Shown: positions 7,563-15,223 of the stretch, piece after piece
Layout: each line of letters begins with the position of its first letter
Position numbering within the stretch: the first letter of the stretch is position 1
DNA from: a virus
IMG/VR virus record: IMGVR_UViG_3300045972_000152
Location: 1 to 64,000 of that record
Strand: one strand, 5' to 3'
Length of the DNA: 64,000 bases
Position numbers and translations under genes: made by a program
Notes under the pieces: generated by a model
Databases searched by the model: none
Told to the model about the DNA's origin: nothing
The model's input: only the letters and a program-made list of their open reading frames with translations

Positions 7563-8248
7563 GGAGCTACTTCCTTGAGGAATCCGGCGTCGATATTGCC
7601 AGAACCTTTAAACTTCTTTTGGGCTTCCCGAGCCAGATAGGTGTCGTACTCATGGACGGCTTTGCGGACACCGTTCCTCATACGATACATCCATTCCTTG
7701 TACCACGCCCTCATGTTGGGATTGGCTTTGACGATTGCTTGGTACCGCGCCCCCTGAAGGATGATGATGTTAACGTAAAGCTCGACCTGATCGCACTTGT
7801 TGGCAGCGGCTATCGTCTTAGGCCCGATTTGGCCGTCAACCGCGATATCCTCACCGTAGTCGTTGCTCAGGTTAACCGCCTCTTGAATCTTCTTAGCCCA
7901 CAAGGGTGAACCTTGATTGATTGCAGCCAAGAAGATCGCGTTAGCGATAATCTGCGAGTCAAGCCCGTCCAAGTGGAGGAAGCGCCAGAAGTCCCTTTCA
8001 TACATGGCGGAGGCGTCATCCAAATTGTCAGGAACTTTATCTCCGTAGACCTTGGGGGAGAAGCCGTACATGGTGCAACCCCAAGTACCATCCTTCTTGC
8101 GGTTGCCGGGGTCGTCCTTGCGACAGTTCTTGCCCCCTTCAGCGCCAAAGGCCTCCTGCACGGCGGGTTTAGCAACCGCCCCGAAGCTGACCGAAGCCAG
8201 CACAGCCAAACCGAGAGTAACCAATACGATGAAGATTATGTTTCTCAT
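7559..8248 (-). CDS. endolysin, GH108-like muramidase with peptidoglycan-binding domain
   Basis: Cleaves the peptidoglycan backbone. After an N-terminal signal or SAR-type helix (about residues 3-24) comes AEGG (36-39), whose Glu is the expected catalytic acid of the GH108 (ZliS-like) family. A DPG-to-WGCTMYGF segment (46-63) and the conserved helical core (YERDFWRF onwards) follow. A short peptidoglycan-binding motif VDGQIGPKTIAAAN lies near 140-155. ATG 8248 has AAAGGAG at the right distance; an upstream start at 8275 would put the signal helix off the terminus. Its ATG overlaps the stop of the coiled-coil gene before it. Confidence 0.82.
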   Translation of the reverse strand: MRNIIFIVLVTLGLAVLASVSFGAVAKPAVQEAFGAEGGKNCRKDDPGNRKKDGTWGCTMYGFSPKVYGDKVPDNLDDASAMYERDFWRFLHLDGLDSQIIANAIFLAAINQGSPLWAKKIQEAVNLSNDYGEDIAVDGQIGPKTIAAANKCDQVELYVNIIILQGARYQAIVKANPNMRAWYKEWMYRMRNGVRKAVHEYDTYLAREAQKKFKGSGNIDAGFLKEVAP

Positions 8249-8667
8249 TTCTCGTTTATCTCCTTTGCGGAACAATGTTCCACCTTTTCGGGACGCGGCT
8301 TGCTTCGCCGCTCAGGACCATCATAACGAATTCCGTGATTGACTTCATGCTGGCCGGTAAGCCACGAAACGTCCTCACGAAGTTCCCCGATGTGTATCCA
8401 CATATCATCCGAAATCTTACCGAACTCAATGCGGGTTTCCTTCAGGGCCTTTTCGAACTTTTCCGTTGCTACTGTAATTGTGGTGCTGAGGTTGTTAATG
8501 GAGTTTTTGATGGTTTCCACAACCTCATTCTGGTTGTCCTTTTTGAGTTTTCCGTTTTCCCTCCAAAAATATCCTACCGCGATTATCAAAAGAATAACAC
8601 CTGTAGTTCCGGCCCAGAACAAAAACTGCAACATCAAACCACCCTCACTGGGAACAAACGGACTCAT
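8245..8667 (-). CDS. membrane-anchored coiled-coil protein, candidate inner-membrane spanin
   Basis: 140 residues: one transmembrane helix (about 13-34, ending FWRENG), a coiled coil of about 60 residues with Asn/Thr/Glu-rich heptads, and a basic Pro/Arg tail. This shape and its place directly before the endolysin fit an i-spanin (Rz-like) pairing with the lipoprotein gene, or a holin accessory protein. AAAGGAGGG precedes the ATG. No family match is certain. Confidence 0.55.
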   Translation of the reverse strand: MSPFVPSEGGLMLQFLFWAGTTGVILLIIAVGYFWRENGKLKKDNQNEVVETIKNSINNLSTTITVATEKFEKALKETRIEFGKISDDMWIHIGELREDVSWLTGQHEVNHGIRYDGPERRSKPRPEKVEHCSAKEINEK

Positions 8668-8696
8668 TTTCGACCCTCCTTTCTTTTTAGATTTGA

Positions 8697-10175
8697 CTAC
8701 TTAACTCTGCAAAACCACGATATCGTGTACGGACCTTCTATTGAAACCTTTTCAAGTCTTGAGTAGTTACCGTTAGCGTCGATGCTAAACCATGCAAACC
8801 AGTTAGGTACAACACCCATTCCGGTAAAGTCAGTCATCACAAACGTACTACCCACGGTCGAACTGTAGTCGGTATAAACTACAGTTCCGCCCCAAAGGTC
8901 TTTGGGCGGGGTTTGGTTCAAGTACGGAGTTGGATTAAAGGGAAACCTCACCAACACCGAACCGGCCTGACGCGATTGCGCATAAGCAGCGTAGGTGAAC
9001 GATATACTTTTTGTTGATCTGTCTGTATTTAAAACATTGGCAGAACCCCCGTTGAGTGCGGGTTGCAAGGGAAGATTCATCTTATCATAATTTCCGTTGT
9101 AAACAGAAAACAGCGGAGTATTGAGATAGTTTATAAAACCATATCCCGCAACCGTATATTTGCACCATAGGGTGTAATCAACGGTTTGGTTCCACGCCAC
9201 ACTCGTAGTTCTCCGATTAGTAGGGTCGGTACAGGTAGCCCCATTTATGTTATCCAAGGTGTACGGGGTTTGCCAACCTTGGCCGTAATGACTGCCGTAG
9301 GTTCGAACCGCCGTCCTTACATCCCACGCATTCCAATCGGGATTCTGAGTCTTCAACTTAGCCAGAATCCCAGTCATGAGAGCACTTGTATGACTGGGAG
9401 AACCGTCAGTGGGACCGATTGATACATCAATCTCGTATGTAGTGTTATAATAAGATGATATGTACCCGTTCGTATCATATTCCATCGAAGATTTCAATGC
9501 GACAGTTGATAATGTTTGACGCACTATAGGTGGGTCGTTGGGTATTACAAAGTTACCTGCTATGGGTACTTTAGAAACATTATCAGTTGCGTCCGAGGGG
9601 AAAATGACGTTCGGCGGCTGTTGTATGGGTATACCGCCATTGCTTACGCAAGAGAAACCAAGTCCGACTAGATAATCAAAAGCACCTATTGATTTGGCGA
9701 ATTTGATAGCCGTATCGTATGGTATACAATTCATATCTTTATTACTGGTGGCGTATTTTCCTGTGCGGAGATTGTATTTGCAAACGAACTGTATGGTACC
9801 CCAAAGAATCTGGGAACCCTCAGTTGTGGGCCAAGCTATATCGGTAGTTCCGGTTGTTCCTTCTTGATACTGATTATCAACAGGTCCGGTGTAACCATTG
9901 ATAACAGAATAAAGGCAACCGTTGGGAGAAGGGGGCACCACGTATTTTGGATTAGTATTCTTGTACCAGCGATACGTGGCATTGGGTTGAAGATAAGTAA
10001 TGGTATCCTTCCACGGATACACAGTTTTATCGTATCCATCAATAAAACCAATGTCCGTGAACCCGGAGGACTGATAGGTTGTTCCCCCATAGTGTTCCCC
10101 GTAGTAAATGAAAGCCCCCTCAGAAACAGGGGGTAGGATCAGTGCCAGTACCAATAGTATATATATCAATCTCAC
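8697..10175 (-). CDS. secreted tail-region protein with degenerate subtilase-like core
   Basis: 492 residues starting with a Sec signal peptide (Arg2, hydrophobic core to about 18, likely cut near VSEG-A). The mid region contains DGSPSHTSALMTGILAKLK, then a VRTAVRTY helix and GYGFINY. These match in order the serine loop, following helix and Gly-x-Gly-hydrophobic-Asn signature of subtilisin-like S8 proteases. I see no clear HGTH motif, so activity is doubtful. A beta-rich C-terminal domain follows. About 30 residues after the signal resemble the start of the adjacent fibre. GTG start behind AAGGAGG. It is placed at the distal end of the tail genes, so a receptor-interaction or envelope-modifying role is inferred. 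Confidence 0.55.
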   Translation of the reverse strand: MRLIYILLVLALILPPVSEGAFIYYGEHYGGTTYQSSGFTDIGFIDGYDKTVYPWKDTITYLQPNATYRWYKNTNPKYVVPPSPNGCLYSVINGYTGPVDNQYQEGTTGTTDIAWPTTEGSQILWGTIQFVCKYNLRTGKYATSNKDMNCIPYDTAIKFAKSIGAFDYLVGLGFSCVSNGGIPIQQPPNVIFPSDATDNVSKVPIAGNFVIPNDPPIVRQTLSTVALKSSMEYDTNGYISSYYNTTYEIDVSIGPTDGSPSHTSALMTGILAKLKTQNPDWNAWDVRTAVRTYGSHYGQGWQTPYTLDNINGATCTDPTNRRTTSVAWNQTVDYTLWCKYTVAGYGFINYLNTPLFSVYNGNYDKMNLPLQPALNGGSANVLNTDRSTKSISFTYAAYAQSRQAGSVLVRFPFNPTPYLNQTPPKDLWGGTVVYTDYSSTVGSTFVMTDFTGMGVVPNWFAWFSIDANGNYSRLEKVSIEGPYTISWFCRVK

Positions 10176-10199
10176 GTCAGGGCCTCCTTGAAATTTAGG

Positions 10200-12344
10200 T
10201 TAGTCATTTCCGCTACCGTCATTCATCGCGGAACATCTGTAATTCAGTTTGGTACTGGAAAGCGAGGTTGCTGTTACCGTGATTGCGCTTATCGTCTTGC
10301 TGAAAGGTACACCCGCGCCCGATTCTGCGCTAATAGTACAAGATGGGATGTTTCCGTAAGCGGTGGCGAAGGTAATCACACAGGTTCCAGCACTTGTTCC
10401 GGTGTTTATGATACCATAAGTATCATTGCTACCGGATTGGACAGTTGCCCCTGTTCCGCAGCCTGAAATAGTCGGCGCAGAGTAACCCTTAGAGCCAGTG
10501 TGACCGGTTTTAAGGTCACCTTTCAAAAACACCTTACCGGATATATTTGATATATAAATCTTGTTGGAATTAGTTTCAGAATTCCCCGACCGATTTCCTA
10601 AAAAGATGCCGTTACTCAAATCACTTGCGCCGTCACCCTTACCGGCGCTGATTCCGATAGCAATCACGTTCTGACTATTGTTGAGTGACGAACCGGAATC
10701 TGAACCTATCAAAGTGAGATATCTGCCATAAGCATTGGCACCAGCCATATTCCCAAAAACACTACTCCCAGCACCCCTATAGGTTCCAGATAGTGCGCCG
10801 GAGCCAACTACGGTAATGGAATCTCCGCTTGCATTTTTGCAAGCGTCAGCGCCTACACATATACCAGATGTGGTATTTGCGTATCGGCCAGCATTGTTAC
10901 CTACAAATGTTCCACTCTGTCCTGTGTTAAATTGACCAGCGTTGATACCCATTCGGACTGTACCGGAACTATCACCACTCATTTGCATGGTATACCCCGA
11001 GTTATCCTTTGTCGCAATAACACCTACCGAAGTAGTTAAAACCTTCTGTATAATTAAGTTATCAATATTACCGGTCCACGTTTCGTCAAACGGTAAAAAG
11101 CTAACGGGGTCAGTGTTGTTTGTAGCCTGCATGAAGAATGTAAAAGTGTTATTACCGGTAGCTACGGTATCACCAAGAAGTACGGTTGAACCACCAAAAT
11201 TGAAGTCCAACTCACCCAATGTCCCGGTACTGGTAGTGCTTACTACCATCTGCACTCTGTAGGTTTTTCCCGGTTCAGGCAAAGCCGACAAATAGGAGTT
11301 GGGAAGTTGCACATCAAAAGCTGCTCCGGTGTTGTGATTCAACCTACCACCAGATATCGTCCACGTTCCGCTTACCGTCCAGTGACCGGTGTTAGAGGTG
11401 AAATCCGAATCCGCAGTATTTGTTATCAGATTTGGACCATAAGTTATCTGCGCCGAGTCCACAGGACTCATCACCTCTAACGGCAAAACAGGACTCACTA
11501 CGCCCACACCAACGGGCGCTGATCCGGGATTAAGCACTAGAGGTTTTGCTTGCGAGGTATTGAAATCTGCGGCCTGAATTGCGCCGTAGTCGTTTGTAGT
11601 GTGATAACCTAATTCCAAACGCCGGTTATTCGAATCCCTTATTGTTAACTGCTGGGGATCAATCGTTGCCGACCAATCGGACTTTATGGTTATCGGATTA
11701 TGGGAAGTATTATTAGAAAAAGGTTTACCCTGCATGGCCAGATATATTGCCTGATTAACCATCGTAGGGGCCGCTGCCTGTGTGCTGGAACTACTGGGAG
11801 CGTTGGCAACGAGAGTCAGACCGGTGCCAGTGGGCCCTTGCGGCCCTTGCGGACCAACGATATTGGATATCGCAACCCACCCGCCACCGGCCTTGTTATA
11901 AATATCACCGGTGTCAGCTTTGAGGTAATAATCTCCGATTACCCCGAGCGTATTGGAGGGTATGGTCGTTCCGTTGTACCACGTTGTTCCCGAAGAGGAA
12001 CTCCCACCCCCAGTAACCATCACATCCCATTTGGACGTATCAGTAGGTAGAATCCCCGCTGCCGAATCCACCTTACAGATATATACCGTGTTACTGTACG
12101 AAACAACGTCAGATGCAACGTATCCGGTAGAGTTATTCCACGCTCCCCTCCACGTATACTTGTGGTGGGACATTTCGGTCAGCATATCGGACAGCAGGGG
12201 AGTGGGGAAGATTTTGGTATAACCGTACCCCGTGAAATCCGTTGTGTTGTACGTCCTTCCGTTAAGCACCACGGACGCAGCAGAGGTGATGTTTGTAAAT
12301 GCAAAGGTCATCAGCAGCAGGACTGATACAATCTTATTGAACAT
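10200..12344 (-). CDS. fibre/adhesin-like protein with Sec signal, collagen-like and YadA-head-like repeats
   Basis: 714 residues. In order: a Sec signal peptide (1-22); a short domain shared with the neighbouring secreted protein; a WRGAWNNSTGY-to-YICK segment like a small carbohydrate-binding module (about 47-75); a brief GPQGPQGPTG collagen-like stretch near 165; a beta-rich middle; and Gly/Asn/Ala repeats with GxNAG and VGNNAG turns (about 465-590) typical of trimeric adhesin heads. A Cys-containing C-terminal tip domain ends it. AAAGGAG precedes the ATG. Position and architecture say receptor-binding fibre, but the signal peptide is not expected for a cytoplasmically assembled tail fibre. 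Confidence 0.7.
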   Translation of the reverse strand: MFNKIVSVLLLMTFAFTNITSAASVVLNGRTYNTTDFTGYGYTKIFPTPLLSDMLTEMSHHKYTWRGAWNNSTGYVASDVVSYSNTVYICKVDSAAGILPTDTSKWDVMVTGGGSSSSGTTWYNGTTIPSNTLGVIGDYYLKADTGDIYNKAGGGWVAISNIVGPQGPQGPTGTGLTLVANAPSSSSTQAAAPTMVNQAIYLAMQGKPFSNNTSHNPITIKSDWSATIDPQQLTIRDSNNRRLELGYHTTNDYGAIQAADFNTSQAKPLVLNPGSAPVGVGVVSPVLPLEVMSPVDSAQITYGPNLITNTADSDFTSNTGHWTVSGTWTISGGRLNHNTGAAFDVQLPNSYLSALPEPGKTYRVQMVVSTTSTGTLGELDFNFGGSTVLLGDTVATGNNTFTFFMQATNNTDPVSFLPFDETWTGNIDNLIIQKVLTTSVGVIATKDNSGYTMQMSGDSSGTVRMGINAGQFNTGQSGTFVGNNAGRYANTTSGICVGADACKNASGDSITVVGSGALSGTYRGAGSSVFGNMAGANAYGRYLTLIGSDSGSSLNNSQNVIAIGISAGKGDGASDLSNGIFLGNRSGNSETNSNKIYISNISGKVFLKGDLKTGHTGSKGYSAPTISGCGTGATVQSGSNDTYGIINTGTSAGTCVITFATAYGNIPSCTISAESGAGVPFSKTISAITVTATSLSSTKLNYRCSAMNDGSGND

Positions 12345-12356
12345 GATTAGTCTCCT

Positions 12357-13292
12357 TTATAGTTTTTCTTTCAACTGGAACTGCATGTTTGCATTATCGA
12401 AAAATTGGAAGGTGAAAGGGTTGTTGTTCCGCATGTACGCTAGAAATGAAGCTGTTTGCTCGACCATTGAGACGTCATCCGGGTCGAATATGAAAAAGAG
12501 TTCCTTGGATTTACCAAGTTTCCTTTGCATTTCCGAGAACCATGTTCTTGCAACAGGTGATGTAGTTTCAAGTGTGAAGTTGCAAACTCGGTGTTTGGGA
12601 TTTTCTTCAAAGTAGTCCACACCGCCACGACTCGTTACAACGCTGGTAGCCGAATCGTCCCACCCCATTTGAGCGCCATAGAGCATGTTTAAAGGCGGTT
12701 GCCATGCCGGTGCAACGAAGCACCTCGACAGGGACACATGACCCTCTGTATTATGCTGGTCGAAGATTTCCACCATAACGAAAGTTGCCTGAGCCGCCCA
12801 CTCGTTAGGTAGGACAAAATATTTGCATCTGGGGAAGTTTATAAGGTCCTCAAGTGGCACCAAACCACCGTCCCAAAGTGAGGGGTGACCCCATGGTAAA
12901 GATCCTTGCGGATAATACGGTGACCAAAAATCAACCACACCCGAATCAAAAACCATATATTCGGCACGGACAGGTAGATCTATATCATCGAATGATATGT
13001 TTGCGGCAGCACTGTGTGCTCTTACACGAACCTGACAACCATCTTGTGCGTTAAGTCCTATCAAAGCAATAACCTTAACGTCTACAGGATCGCCGTTGCA
13101 CAGATTGACTATGAAACGGGTAGACGCCGGATTCAGATCAACACTATTGGCCTTGGTGCCAAGAGCGTCATCCTGTAATCGGTTCAGACCCGACCAGTTG
13201 CCACCGGACACCGAAGCGTGAGCTGATGAATCAAAATAGTTTCCGGTGGTATTGATTGTATAATCCGGCCATGCGAAAAGACAGTTAGACAT
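12357..13292 (-). CDS. tail protein of unknown fold (311 aa)
   Basis: A beta-rich soluble protein without signal peptide, starting behind GGGAGG. The N-terminal half reads like a jelly-roll carbohydrate-binding or discoidin-type domain (many Asp, Trp and Gly turns); the C-terminal half has a helical segment with WFSEMQRKLGKSKELFFIF. It lies between the tail hub protein and the fibre, so it is probably part of the tail tip. I cannot place it in a named family. Confidence 0.55.
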   Translation of the reverse strand: MSNCLFAWPDYTINTTGNYFDSSAHASVSGGNWSGLNRLQDDALGTKANSVDLNPASTRFIVNLCNGDPVDVKVIALIGLNAQDGCQVRVRAHSAAANISFDDIDLPVRAEYMVFDSGVVDFWSPYYPQGSLPWGHPSLWDGGLVPLEDLINFPRCKYFVLPNEWAAQATFVMVEIFDQHNTEGHVSLSRCFVAPAWQPPLNMLYGAQMGWDDSATSVVTSRGGVDYFEENPKHRVCNFTLETTSPVARTWFSEMQRKLGKSKELFFIFDPDDVSMVEQTASFLAYMRNNNPFTFQFFDNANMQFQLKEKL

Positions 13293-13315
13293 TAATTACC
13301 TCCCAGATTGCCAAA

Positions 13316-13603
13316 TTATCCGATGGACGTTGCTTGATTGGCATGATCCGCTCTGGTAAACACCAGCGTTTGTGCAGCATCATTCATTACAGCAAATACT
13401 ATCCAACCTGTGTTCTGAGAGTTTCTGATCCTCAGGATGGTGTTGTTGGGTCCGCCGGTTGTATCTGCCCAGATCATAAACGGGTAGGTGGGATTCGGAG
13501 CCGCATTGCCGCTGTTCATGGTTACAATGGATTGCAAGGCGTTGTTTATTGCGGCCCTTACTGCTGCGCCAGTACCATTCGAGATTACGATAGTAGATTG
13601 CAT
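13316..13603 (-). CDS. short tail-tip/fibre-base protein (95 aa)
   Basis: The helical start with VRAAINNALQSIVTMNSG, followed by YPFMIWADTTGG and LRIRNSQNTGW, is a pattern often seen at the N-terminus of phage tail fibres, where it mediates attachment to the tail. Here it is a stand-alone 95-residue protein two genes before the large fibre. CTGGGGG serves as the binding site. A role as adaptor or small tip subunit is inferred. Confidence 0.55.
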   Translation of the reverse strand: MQSTIVISNGTGAAVRAAINNALQSIVTMNSGNAAPNPTYPFMIWADTTGGPNNTILRIRNSQNTGWIVFAVMNDAAQTLVFTRADHANQATSIG

Positions 13604-13606
13604 AAA

Positions 13607-15223
13607 TTACCCCCAGAGTGTTAGAGTTAAGATATCGTTTTCGCAGTTAAGGTCAAATCCGATTATCTTTCTTATTTTACCGTTGTTGTAACCGAATCTC
13701 GGAAAGGTGATTGTTATGTTAGTATCAAGATTCAGCAAATCTTCAAATCCGGGTCGCATCTTCAACGATACCTGTAATCTATCTCTTCGCTTAGAGTAAA
13801 TATTGAAGATTATATTTGCTTCTACTGTTGTATCACAGCAACAAGAAGAGTCGAGCACCAATTCACCCGCTAACTTGTGCTTATCTAAAATAGTGATATC
13901 TTCTTTGGCCTTCTGTTTAAATTCCATACCGAAGATATTTCTCATATCAGGAGTTACGGAACCTCCCAACTCGCTGGGATTTTGGATTGTATAGTTTCTT
14001 CCGTAATTGACCGCCGCTCTTTTTATCGGAACCCCGTTCGGAGTATCCGAGGAGGGGAGCATGTTGAAACTAATTAAATCGAGTGCGGTCAGGTTTATAG
14101 TGGAGGTGGCTACTGTCGGAATAGTTATCATCGTAACTCTGAACTTAGCGAAACGATTGAAACCATACCACGTCCGAGGGCGACACAAGCTGTTTAATAC
14201 CTCAGTTCCAGTTGTCTCGCTGTTGACGTAAACCCCAACAAAACCGGGAGTGTTTGCATTGATAGTCGGTATGTCAGTGTAGTTATCATCACCCACTACA
14301 CCATAAGCGTGATTCACTACATCGAATATCACATCCCCGAGGAACGAATTTGATACTATTGGAGTGCCAACGCAATCCGCTGTAATTGCACCCTGCGGGG
14401 CAGAACCCAAACGCGCATAACCCTCAGTAGGGCATACACGGTAGGTCCCTGCTGCCGGTGCGGTTGCTTGCATATCCGAAGAATTTGCGTAATCCGCGCC
14501 CTTTGTCAGTGGAACGCCCTTGTCCCTCAGTTCGGAAATCTGTACCCCTGAAGAGGGGTTTATGTAGACGTATGCTGCATCGAAACTGCCTATTACATCA
14601 ATATCAGCAACTCCGTCAAATCCCCCTTCATGGCGTATATTAAATGCGTATATCAATAAAGAGGTGTTAACGCAAACCGGAGTGATGTTAAACACCTGAC
14701 CGAATATTTGTGGTTTCGGATGATTCATTATATCGGTAGGCACACCCTCTAATCCGTTGGGGAGTGCGTTGGTACCTTGAAACTTCAAATCCTGAATAGG
14801 TCGGTCAAACATAAAAGCGTTATCCCTTATTTTAAAAGAGATAAGTGCTTGCTCCGAAACTGCCTGTTGGATAGTTACAGTGTAAAGTTGAGCGAAGCTG
14901 GCACGGGGAGCACCTTCTTTTCCAAGTAGAACTGTAACAGTTCTACCATCAAATCCCCAGTCTATCAAATAATCCAATGTTCCATCGGGATTGGATAATG
15001 TTATCTCACCAATACCAGTGGTACTCTTTCCGCTAAGAGTACCGTTACCTTCAAACATACTTGACTTGAAGGAACCTGCTTGCTTCACCCTAGAGATATA
15101 GGGTTGATTGGGAGGTGTTTCAAAGGGAGAGGTCGTAAAACCTCTCCCTGAAGTGTAGTATAAGGTTTCTTCTTGAAGTGTTATCGGATTGTAACCTTTT
15201 ATTTCTACAAGATATGTTGTCAT
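13607..15223 (-). CDS. large tail-tip/hub-like protein (538 aa)
   Basis: A beta-rich protein directly after the tape measure (TAATG overlap with it), the usual place of distal tail and hub proteins in siphoviruses. It has a Tyr/Gly-rich N-terminal domain with EITLSNPDG and a middle domain with several Cys. An unusual CCCDTT cluster lies near residue 455, ahead of a C-terminal domain that ends LTLTLWG. No enzymatic motif is visible. The hub role is inferred from position and size. Confidence 0.55.
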   Translation of the reverse strand: MTTYLVEIKGYNPITLQEETLYYTSGRGFTTSPFETPPNQPYISRVKQAGSFKSSMFEGNGTLSGKSTTGIGEITLSNPDGTLDYLIDWGFDGRTVTVLLGKEGAPRASFAQLYTVTIQQAVSEQALISFKIRDNAFMFDRPIQDLKFQGTNALPNGLEGVPTDIMNHPKPQIFGQVFNITPVCVNTSLLIYAFNIRHEGGFDGVADIDVIGSFDAAYVYINPSSGVQISELRDKGVPLTKGADYANSSDMQATAPAAGTYRVCPTEGYARLGSAPQGAITADCVGTPIVSNSFLGDVIFDVVNHAYGVVGDDNYTDIPTINANTPGFVGVYVNSETTGTEVLNSLCRPRTWYGFNRFAKFRVTMITIPTVATSTINLTALDLISFNMLPSSDTPNGVPIKRAAVNYGRNYTIQNPSELGGSVTPDMRNIFGMEFKQKAKEDITILDKHKLAGELVLDSSCCCDTTVEANIIFNIYSKRRDRLQVSLKMRPGFEDLLNLDTNITITFPRFGYNNGKIRKIIGFDLNCENDILTLTLWG

